NCBI GenBank assembly: GCA_019323235.1
Contig: JAHWHN010000187.1
Location: forward strand, 1-10,629
Length of the DNA stretch: 10,629 nt
Origin: Candidatus Woesearchaeota archaeon
Lineage (GTDB): Archaea > Nanobdellota > Nanobdellia > Woesearchaeales > JABIAG01
Reading direction: 5' to 3'
Part shown: positions 1 through 5,003 of the stretch, piece by piece
How the letters are laid out: each line of letters starts with the position of its first letter
How positions within the stretch are numbered: position 1 is the stretch's first letter
Notes under the pieces: generated by a model
Databases searched by the model: none
What the model saw: the letters and a program-made list of their open reading frames with translations, nothing else
What the model was told of the DNA's origin: nothing
Translations under genes and position numbers: made by a program

Positions 1-37
1 CTACACTTTTAATCCTAGATCTGTTTTTCTCCCCCAT
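1..37 (-). CDS. N-terminal end of an unidentified protein, cut by window edge
   Basis: An ATG at 37-35 opens a frame that stays open to base 1, giving 12 codons that start MGEKNRSRIKSV, a very basic beginning. A TATA-like element lies about 28 nt upstream (59-70, minus strand), the spacing expected for a leaderless archaeal mRNA starting at or near this ATG. Another ATG further upstream (about 52) leads to a stop after 11 codons and is not a better candidate. The fragment is too short to name a product; a small basic RNA-binding or ribosome-associated protein would fit its composition, but that is only a guess. Confidence 0.45.
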   Translation of the reverse strand, partial: MGEKNRSRIKSV

Positions 38-58
38 TTAATTGAATCATTTAATTTT

Positions 59-70
59 ATTTATATATAT
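59..70 (-). promoter_or_regulatory. TATA element for the gene leaving the left edge
   Basis: On the minus strand the bases read as an alternating TA run followed by AAAT, centred about 28 nt before the ATG at 37. This is the normal archaeal TATA-to-start distance when transcription begins at or very near the start codon. The 38-141 region is non-coding and holds no other feature that I can see. Confidence 0.4.
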
Positions 71-141
71 TGTTGTAGTTAAAGTTAGTCATTATATTAT
101 AATCTTAAAATACTCTATAATAAAAACTATATTTAATATTA

Positions 142-435
142 CTAATTAGAAAATCTCATCTTCTTATTACATTCAAGACAAGTATAAATTAAATAATCAT
201 TATATTTTCTCACTCTAAGATTTTTCCCAGGAATTAAAAACTTATAACAATGTTTACAGAATTTTTTTCTAAGTTCTTTTGGAATTGGAACTTTAATCTT
301 CATAGAAATCTTTCTAGCTAAATTAACATACTTATCACTATATTCGTAATTCTTATCAGCAAGCTTAAACAATTTAACAATTCTTTCTTTAGCTACCTTA
401 GTTTGAATTGCTGGTTTTTGATTATATTTCCTCAT
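142..435 (-). CDS. rnp4: Ribonuclease P protein component 4 (Rpp21/Rpr2 family)
   Basis: This 97-residue protein matches the archaeal RNase P protein Rnp4 (homologue of eukaryotic Rpp21/Rpr2), which with Rnp1 binds the specificity domain of the RNase P RNA and helps remove 5' leaders from pre-tRNAs. The N-terminal half is the expected basic helical region (about residues 16-48, with LARKISMKIKVPIPKELR). The C-terminal half is the zinc ribbon: C60 and C63 in CKHC, a PGKNLRVR loop, then C86 and C89 in CLEC. Length is near the lower end for the family. The ATG at 435 has a TATA element about 26 nt upstream, implying a leaderless transcript separate from the preceding coiled-coil gene. Identification rests on the ribbon and the surrounding conserved residues and is quite secure. 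Confidence 0.88.
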   Translation of the reverse strand: MRKYNQKPAIQTKVAKERIVKLFKLADKNYEYSDKYVNLARKISMKIKVPIPKELRKKFCKHCYKFLIPGKNLRVRKYNDYLIYTCLECNKKMRFSN

Positions 436-455
436 ATAATCAAAAAAATAAAAAC

Positions 456-468
456 AAATTTATAAACC
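456..468 (-). promoter_or_regulatory. TATA element for rnp4
   Basis: The minus strand reads GGTTTATAAATTT, centred about 26 nt before the rnp4 ATG. It lies just inside the gap after the coiled-coil gene, whose stop codon is at 473-475. Between the TATA and the ATG, the minus strand carries a T-rich stretch (about 442-455) that could end the upstream transcript. If so, promoter and terminator are packed into under 40 bp. Confidence 0.5.
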
Positions 469-472
469 TTGC

Positions 473-1804
473 CTATTTCAGTTCTCTAATTTCCTTAATT
501 TCGAACTTATCGCCTTTTTTTCTGTCGAATTCTTGAAGTCTTTTATCTTTTTCTTCTTCTTCAACATCAACTTCTTCAACTAAAAAGTCAATAAATCTCT
601 TAAACAAACTAGGTTTTTTATCTACTTTTTTAGAAATAATCTCTTCAACCTTATTATTTGGTTTTTTTGTAGTTACCTTCTTAATTACAGTTGGTTTAAT
701 TGAAACTTTAGTCTCTAATTTAGTAATTGCTTTCTTAAGAATATTTAAATCACTTTCTAAATCAGCAACATTTGATCTTTCTTTATTTAACATTTCTTCA
801 AGAGATTTAATCTTTTCATCATAATCTTCTCTATCTGAAATTAATTTTTTCTTAAGTTCATCAATTGATTCTTTTTTAAATGTCTTAAACTCAGATTCTA
901 ATTGTTTAGCAATCTCTTTAACTTCTTTATTCTCAACTAATTTAGACATTTTCTTATCAAGATCTTTTTCTTTAATGAACTCATCAATATCTTTTGAGAA
1001 CTTAGCATGAATATTCCTAATATCTTCTACATCAGATTTATTTTTAATTACTGTTGAATTAAATTCATCTTTAATCTTCTTAATTTCTGAATTAACATAT
1101 TCTTTAGAATCTTTTGAAATAGACTCCATTTTAGAAATATTTTCCTTATAAGAATCATTGTGTTGAGAAATCTTTTGATCAATCTTATCAATTTTCTTAG
1201 AAATATCTTTTTTCTCTTTTTCTAAATCATCTTTAGTCTTTTTAACTAAATATTCATTTTCAACTTTATAATTTGACAATTTCTTATCAATATCACCTTT
1301 TAGAGAAATAAACTTCTTATCAAAATCCTTTTTATTTACAGATATTTCCTCAACATTCTCAAGACTGGATTCAATAACTTTAATTTTGTCAATGTCTGAT
1401 CTTAAAAGTTTTAAAGTTTTAATCTCAGATTGTAACTCTTCAGCTAGAATTTTAAATGAATCAACTTTTTTAGATTCTTTAGCTAGTTTAGTAACTTTAT
1501 CATTAGTTTGTTTAACAAAAGTTTCTGTTAATTTTCCTAATTTATTAATTTGCTTTTCTAGATTCATGAAATTATCAGTAATTCTTTTATCTAGATCAAT
1601 ATAGTTACTATCAACACTTTTAGTAACTGATTTAATATGTTTATCTAATTTCTCTTTAAAAGATTCTGAGAAATTACCTACCTCTTCTCTTAATATTTCA
1701 AAATCCTCTTTTGTTTCGTTAAGATCCTTTTTAATAGAAGCGAATGTGACTCTTAGAACTTTGTCTAACTTTGGAAGATACTCAATTTTAACTTTCCCTT
1801 GCAT
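473..1804 (-). CDS. Long coiled-coil protein, function unknown
   Basis: A 443-residue, highly charged protein dominated by lysine and glutamate. From about residue 20 to 370 it is almost all heptad-like helix (many LKK, EKLDK, KKID segments), so a long rod-shaped coiled coil is the clear prediction. There is no signal peptide, membrane helix or ATPase motif, so it is not a complete SMC or Rad50 protein. The last 60 residues differ: a Thr/Lys-rich linker (about 368-395), a short amphipathic patch (SLFKRFIDFLVEE, about 398-412) and an acidic then basic tail. The tail patch could be a membrane- or partner-docking helix; that is inference. The ATG at 1804 is preceded by GGGGG six nucleotides upstream and by a TATA at about 1841-1852, so a short leadered mRNA is likely. 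It could be structural or chromosome- or envelope-associated, but nothing in the sequence decides this. Confidence 0.85.
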   Translation of the reverse strand: MQGKVKIEYLPKLDKVLRVTFASIKKDLNETKEDFEILREEVGNFSESFKEKLDKHIKSVTKSVDSNYIDLDKRITDNFMNLEKQINKLGKLTETFVKQTNDKVTKLAKESKKVDSFKILAEELQSEIKTLKLLRSDIDKIKVIESSLENVEEISVNKKDFDKKFISLKGDIDKKLSNYKVENEYLVKKTKDDLEKEKKDISKKIDKIDQKISQHNDSYKENISKMESISKDSKEYVNSEIKKIKDEFNSTVIKNKSDVEDIRNIHAKFSKDIDEFIKEKDLDKKMSKLVENKEVKEIAKQLESEFKTFKKESIDELKKKLISDREDYDEKIKSLEEMLNKERSNVADLESDLNILKKAITKLETKVSIKPTVIKKVTTKKPNNKVEEIISKKVDKKPSLFKRFIDFLVEEVDVEEEEKDKRLQEFDRKKGDKFEIKEIRELK

Positions 1805-1810
1805 TTTAAA

Positions 1811-1852
1811 CCCCCTAATACTAATAATACTAACTAAGTTTATTTTATAAAG
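1811..1852 (-). promoter_or_regulatory. TATA element and Shine-Dalgarno-like GGGGG for the coiled-coil gene
   Basis: The minus strand carries CTTTATAAAATA at about 1852-1841 and then GGGGG at 1815-1811, six nucleotides before the ATG at 1804. A transcript starting about 25 nt after the TATA would have a leader of about 15-20 nt containing the G run, which could pair with the CCUCC end of archaeal 16S rRNA. Confidence 0.45.
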
Positions 1853-1864
1853 ATTATCTATATG

Positions 1865-1879
1865 GGAATAGTGTATTCC
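1865..1879. repeat. Short perfect inverted repeat upstream of the coiled-coil promoter
   Basis: GGAATA and TATTCC form 6-bp perfect arms around the spacer GTG. The dyad lies 13 bp upstream of the TATA of the coiled-coil gene and 13 bp downstream of the stop of the small open frame ending at 1892. No T-run follows it on the minus strand, so a bacterial-type hairpin terminator is unlikely. A regulator binding site is possible, but in such AT-rich DNA chance is also possible. Confidence 0.3.
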
Positions 1880-1891
1880 AGTAAATAATTC

Positions 1892-2134
1892 CTACCATTT
1901 ATCTCTTTCTTTAGGAAAGTCGGGCCAAACTCTTGCACTAAATGTATCACAACAATGAACAAAAGCAGCCAATGGTCCTTGAACATTTACTTCTGGATTG
2001 TAATCATTTCCTTCACCATGAACATATTTTAAAGCATTCAAATGTTCATCAGTTAATTCAATCTCATATTCATCAATTTTACTTAAAATAAAATCTTGAT
2101 AATTTTCAAAAGTATCTAATTCTTTTCTAAAGCT
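1892..2134 (-). CDS. Small open frame overlapping the 3' end of pgk; possible remnant of a larger protein
   Basis: Between pgk and the coiled-coil gene an 80-codon frame is open from just after a TAA (2137-2135) to a TAG at 1894-1892. It overlaps the last 19 bp of pgk in the -1 frame. The translation looks like real protein rather than noise: about residues 34-80 read ALKYVHGEGNDYN, then GPLAAFVHCCDTFSARVWP and an end in ERDKW, rich in His, Cys and Trp. There is no ATG or GTG; the only conventional start is a TTG at 2041, which would give 49 residues and no visible Shine-Dalgarno. The HGEG and HCCDTFSAR pieces remind me of the distal part of HD-domain phosphohydrolases, a weak resemblance only. 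Options are a TTG-started small protein, a remnant whose 5' part was lost, a -1 frameshift continuation of pgk, or a base error. I give the whole open stretch because the start is not determined. Confidence 0.42.
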   Translation of the reverse strand, partial: SFRKELDTFENYQDFILSKIDEYEIELTDEHLNALKYVHGEGNDYNPEVNVQGPLAAFVHCCDTFSARVWPDFPKERDKW

Positions 2135-3210
2135 TTAATGCCTTCTAGTTTTTTACCAGAAATCAATTCTAGGAAAGCTCCGCCTGCTGTAGACGCATAA
2201 GTAAATTTTTTAGAAATATCTTTTATTGAATATAAAGTATCACCACCACCAACTAAACTTTTAGCTTTACTCTTAACAATTACCTTAGATAAATCTTTAG
2301 TAGCTTTATCAAAAGGTTTTATTTCAAACAAACCCATCGGACCATTCCAAATAATAGTTTTAGCATTACTTAAAATTTCAGAAAATAACTCAACACTCAT
2401 TGGTCCTATATCATAACCTGCTTTATCTTTAGGCATGTCTCCAATTAACTTCATTTTTTTATCATTCAAAACCACATCAATTGGAAGAATAATTTTTTTA
2501 CTTAATAATTTACAAGCTAAATTTAATTCATCTTTATCATACTTACTTGTTCCAACTTCATAACCTTGAGCTTTCAAAAAAGTAAACATCATGGCCCCAC
2601 CAACTAAAACGGAATCAGCCTTTTTAACTAAATTTTTCAAAATATTTAATTTATCAATCTTAGCTCCACCCATTACTAAAACGAAAGGCTTCTTAATATT
2701 TTTAATAACCTTAGATATTTCATCAACCTCTCTTTTTAATTTCAAACCAGGATAAGATTTAATGTATTTTGTAATGCCGACAATAGAAGCACATTTCCTA
2801 TGAGATACTGCAAACGCATCATTAACATATAAATCTCCAAGCAAAGCCAATTCTTTTGAAAACTTAGCATCATTAGTTTTTTCACCATCAAAAAATCTCA
2901 AGTTTTCTAACATTACATATTTATCTTTAGGAATATTAAAATCATCAATTTTTTTAATCTTAATTTTAGCTAATTTACTTAATTTCAATGCAACTTTATT
3001 CAACTTATACTTATCTTCTTTATTTTTAGGACGGCCCATGTGGCCCATAATAATTACTTGCTTAGCACTTTTTAGAAAATTTAAAGTTTCAATAGAATCT
3101 CTTAATCTAGAGTCATCCTTAATATTTCCTTTTTCATCAATAGGAACATCTAAGTCTAATCTTAATAATACTCTTTTACCCTCTAGTTTAACTTTATCTA
3201 ATGACTTCAT
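2116..3210 (-). CDS. pgk: Phosphoglycerate kinase
   Basis: Catalyses 1,3-bisphosphoglycerate + ADP to 3-phosphoglycerate + ATP, the first ATP-yielding step of lower glycolysis, reversible in gluconeogenesis; cytosolic. At 364 residues it is compact (most bacterial and archaeal PGKs have about 390-415). Visible landmarks in order: RLDLDVP (17-23, usually RVDFNVP, so the Asn is Asp here), GHMGRP (56-61), LENLRFFDGE (101-110), VNDAFAVSHR (129-138), GGAKIDKL (181-188, apparently one residue shorter than the usual GGAKVxDK hinge), GGAMMFTFL (204-212), WNGPMGLFE (288-296), the nucleotide loop GGGDT (321-325) and STAGGAFLE (340-348). The ATG at 3210 lies 14 bp after the gap stop with no clear ribosome site, so it is probably translated from a gap-pgk message. 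The C-terminus looks complete, ending one turn after the GGAFLE segment, although another frame continues past it. Confidence 0.95.
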   Translation of the reverse strand: MKSLDKVKLEGKRVLLRLDLDVPIDEKGNIKDDSRLRDSIETLNFLKSAKQVIIMGHMGRPKNKEDKYKLNKVALKLSKLAKIKIKKIDDFNIPKDKYVMLENLRFFDGEKTNDAKFSKELALLGDLYVNDAFAVSHRKCASIVGITKYIKSYPGLKLKREVDEISKVIKNIKKPFVLVMGGAKIDKLNILKNLVKKADSVLVGGAMMFTFLKAQGYEVGTSKYDKDELNLACKLLSKKIILPIDVVLNDKKMKLIGDMPKDKAGYDIGPMSVELFSEILSNAKTIIWNGPMGLFEIKPFDKATKDLSKVIVKSKAKSLVGGGDTLYSIKDISKKFTYASTAGGAFLELISGKKLEGIKALEKN

Positions 3211-3224
3211 TTTATTTCAAGGAC

Positions 3225-4214
3225 TTAAAATTTAAGTAATTTAATTAAATCAACAGTCCTTTTAGAATATCCTGCTTCATTATCATACCAGCTAAATACC
3301 TTCAGCATATCATCTTGAACTTGAGTTAATTTTGAATCGTAAATTGCTGAATGCTTATTACCAATAATATCAGTACTTACTAAATCATTCTCGCTATATT
3401 CAATAATTCCTTTCATTTTTCCAGAAGCAGCTTTCTTAATTTCTTTATTAACATCTTCAACACTAGCTTTTTTCTTCAAAACAACTGATAAATCAGTAAT
3501 ACTTCCATTTGGAGTAGGAACTCTGATAGCTCTACCATCTAACTTCCCTTTTAAGCTAGGAATAACTAAAGTAACTGCTTTAGCAGCACCAGTTGAAGTA
3601 GGCACAATGTTTATAGCTGCACTTCTAGCTCTTCTCAAATCTTTATGAGGAGCATCAACTAATCTTTGGTCAGCTGTATAAGAATGAACAGTAGTTAACA
3701 ATCCAGATTTTATACCAAATTTATCGTTAATTACCTTAACAACTGGAGCAATAGAATTTGTAGTACAAGATGCATTTGAAACAATATCATCTTTTTTAGT
3801 TAAAGAATTTTCATTGACTCCAATAACAACTGTTTTAATACTTGGATCTTTAGCAGGAGCTGATAAAATTACTTTTTTAGCACCGGCTTTAATATGTTTG
3901 GAAGCTAAATCTTTTGTTAAAAAAATACCAGTTGATTCAATAACAACATCAACATTCAATTTACCCCATGGTAATTGTTCTGGATCTCTTTCCGCAAAGA
4001 TAGGAATTTTCTTTCCATCAACAATAATATGTTTACTATCATAAGAAACTTTTTTATTTAATTTACCATGAACAGAATCATAAGTTAAAAGATGGGCTAA
4101 AGTAGCAGTATCTGTTAAATCATTAATCCCAACAACTTTAATACTCTTCTCCTCTAAAATATTTTTAAAAACTAATCTACCAATTCTACCAAAACCATTT
4201 ATAGCTACATTCAT
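3225..4214 (-). CDS. gap: Type I glyceraldehyde-3-phosphate dehydrogenase (bacterial GapA-like)
   Basis: Converts glyceraldehyde 3-phosphate, NAD and phosphate to 1,3-bisphosphoglycerate, feeding pgk just downstream; cytosolic homotetramer in the family. The 329 residues show the Rossmann start NGFGRIGR (7-13), D32 in INDLTD (typical of NAD preference), the catalytic SNASCTTN with C150, H177 in TTVHSYT as the base, DLRRARSAA (192-200), the PTSTGAAKAV loop, RVPTPNGS (231-238) and SWYDNEAGYS near the C-terminus. The usual Leu-Pro pair of NAD enzymes is Ala-Pro (188-189) here, so some NADP use cannot be excluded. Typical archaea carry the unrelated-looking type II GAPDH starting VxxNGYGTIG; this is clearly the bacterial/eukaryotic type, which points to acquisition from bacteria at some time. 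GAGGTG lies five nucleotides before the ATG. It is followed by pgk after 14 bp. Confidence 0.96.
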   Translation of the reverse strand: MNVAINGFGRIGRLVFKNILEEKSIKVVGINDLTDTATLAHLLTYDSVHGKLNKKVSYDSKHIIVDGKKIPIFAERDPEQLPWGKLNVDVVIESTGIFLTKDLASKHIKAGAKKVILSAPAKDPSIKTVVIGVNENSLTKKDDIVSNASCTTNSIAPVVKVINDKFGIKSGLLTTVHSYTADQRLVDAPHKDLRRARSAAINIVPTSTGAAKAVTLVIPSLKGKLDGRAIRVPTPNGSITDLSVVLKKKASVEDVNKEIKKAASGKMKGIIEYSENDLVSTDIIGNKHSAIYDSKLTQVQDDMLKVFSWYDNEAGYSKRTVDLIKLLKF

Positions 4215-4219
4215 TACAA

Positions 4220-4225
4220 CACCTC
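4220..4225 (-). promoter_or_regulatory. Shine-Dalgarno site GAGGTG of gap
   Basis: GAGGTG on the minus strand ends five nucleotides before the gap ATG (4214). It complements the anti-Shine-Dalgarno sequence of archaeal 16S rRNA and confirms the start. The same hexamer and spacing occur before fba and before the 66-residue membrane protein. The promoter is less clear: TATA-like stretches lie at about 4231-4252, and the 30-bp gap also permits readthrough from the membrane gene upstream. Confidence 0.6.
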
Positions 4226-4244
4226 TTTTTAATTTATATTTAAT

Positions 4245-4643
4245 TTAGTAAACATCGAATATTAAATTCAATGCATTAACAATGTATTTCCATATGAAAA
4301 ATAAAGATAATGGATAAAATACTAAAAACCAAATTATTGATGAATCTGAAAATTGAGTAATTACTGAAGTAATCTCAAAGTAAAATGAATTAATCAGAAC
4401 AGTAAATAATCCATATACTGCCCCATAAGCCCCAATCTTATCATTTCTATCATTAATTGGAACTTTTTTCATAGTTGTAATGAAAATAATATTCCATAAA
4501 CCCCATAAAATACTTCCTAAATATAATCCAGGTAATCTTCCTATAACATTAATGCTACCTGTAAAAGATAAAAATAGTAATAATATTGGTGAAATTATCG
4601 CAGGTAAAATCATACCAGCCACGAATGCTTTAAAATATCTCAT
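4245..4643 (-). CDS. Four-helix membrane protein, function unknown
   Basis: A 132-residue hydrophobic protein with four predicted membrane segments (about residues 5-27, 37-58, 70-90 and 101-125). A short hydrophilic loop (KKVPINDRNDK, 59-69) joins helices 2 and 3. GRLPGLYLGSILWG (35-48) and GAYGAVYGLF (71-80) are glycine-rich helix faces that could pack tightly. No transporter, enzyme or signal motif is recognised. A TATA element about 25 nt upstream of the ATG implies a leaderless message; a G-rich GAGAGGGG stretch also lies just upstream but would then not be transcribed. It is 30 bp upstream of gap on the same strand, so co-transcription with the glycolytic genes is possible but not shown. 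Confidence 0.78.
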   Translation of the reverse strand: MRYFKAFVAGMILPAIISPILLLFLSFTGSINVIGRLPGLYLGSILWGLWNIIFITTMKKVPINDRNDKIGAYGAVYGLFTVLINSFYFEITSVITQFSDSSIIWFLVFYPLSLFFIWKYIVNALNLIFDVY

Positions 4644-4662
4644 ATTCCCTATTACCCCTCTC

Positions 4663-4674
4663 TAATATATAAAC
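4663..4674 (-). promoter_or_regulatory. TATA element for the four-helix membrane protein gene
   Basis: The minus strand reads GTTTATATATTA, centred about 25 nt before the ATG at 4643, the leaderless spacing. Confidence 0.45.
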
Positions 4675-4692
4675 TCTTTGAAATTTTATTAT

Positions 4693-4950
4693 TTATTTCT
4701 TTTTTTTACCAGCATTTACTTTCGTAAATTCTTTATTTATTTTATCAAGTTTTTTACTCATTACTTCTAAAGTCTCAACAATTGAATCAATCTTCCTGTC
4801 ATATTTCTTAAAAGTAAAAATCTTGTGTAAAAACATTACTACATATAATCCAAACAATCCTCCAATCATGTAACTGACTGCCCACATTATATTTCCGATG
4901 ACGCTTCCAACAGTCGTAACAACTGGGAGACTTGAATTTAAATCAACCAT
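4693..4950 (-). CDS. Small membrane-anchored coiled-coil protein
   Basis: An 85-residue protein starting MVDLNSSLPVV. Residues 8-47 are hydrophobic with glycines (VGSVIGNIMWAVSYMIG, then GLFGLYVVMFLH), which could be one long membrane helix or a short hairpin. Residues 48-78 form a charged heptad-like helix (KIDSIVETLEVMSKKLDKI), and the end is AGKKKK, so the tail is probably cytoplasmic. A TTG two codons upstream (4956) is in frame, but the ATG at 4950 sits about 27 nt from the TATA centre and is the better start. The gene is divergent from the double-HIT gene and shares its TATA element. Function unknown; a membrane tether or small scaffold would fit the layout. Confidence 0.75.
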   Translation of the reverse strand: MVDLNSSLPVVTTVGSVIGNIMWAVSYMIGGLFGLYVVMFLHKIFTFKKYDRKIDSIVETLEVMSKKLDKINKEFTKVNAGKKKK

Positions 4951-4970
4951 ATTCAAAAATTAGATAAATA

Positions 4971-4985
4971 CCTTTATATATTTTT
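4971..4985. promoter_or_regulatory. Single near-palindromic TATA element serving two divergent genes
   Basis: The only TATA-like sequence in the 53-bp gap between the two start codons is a TTTATATATTT core (4974-4984), which reads almost the same on both strands. Its centre lies about 25 nt before the plus-strand ATG at 5004 and about 29 nt before the minus-strand ATG at 4950. Both distances suit leaderless transcription. The flank on the side that reads GAAAAA toward the minus-strand gene is purine-rich like a BRE; the other side is less so, which may bias direction. Confidence 0.5.
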
Positions 4986-5003
4986 CTTTATCTAGACTTA
5001 AAT

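Noticed and set aside
1386..1604. Plus-strand open frame inside the coiled-coil gene
   Set aside because: It is the antisense shadow of a Lys/Glu-rich repeat-like coding region (giving Leu/Ser-rich sequence), with no start signal.
473..1804. Coiled-coil gene as an SMC or Rad50 ATPase
   Set aside because: No Walker A, signature or Walker B motif is present and both ends lack ATPase head sequence.
3814..4044. Plus-strand open frame inside gap
   Set aside because: It is antisense to strongly conserved GAPDH coding sequence.
4951..4956. TTG start two codons upstream of the small membrane protein ATG
   Set aside because: The ATG at 4950 is a normal start at a better distance from the TATA element; the TTG offers no ribosome site.
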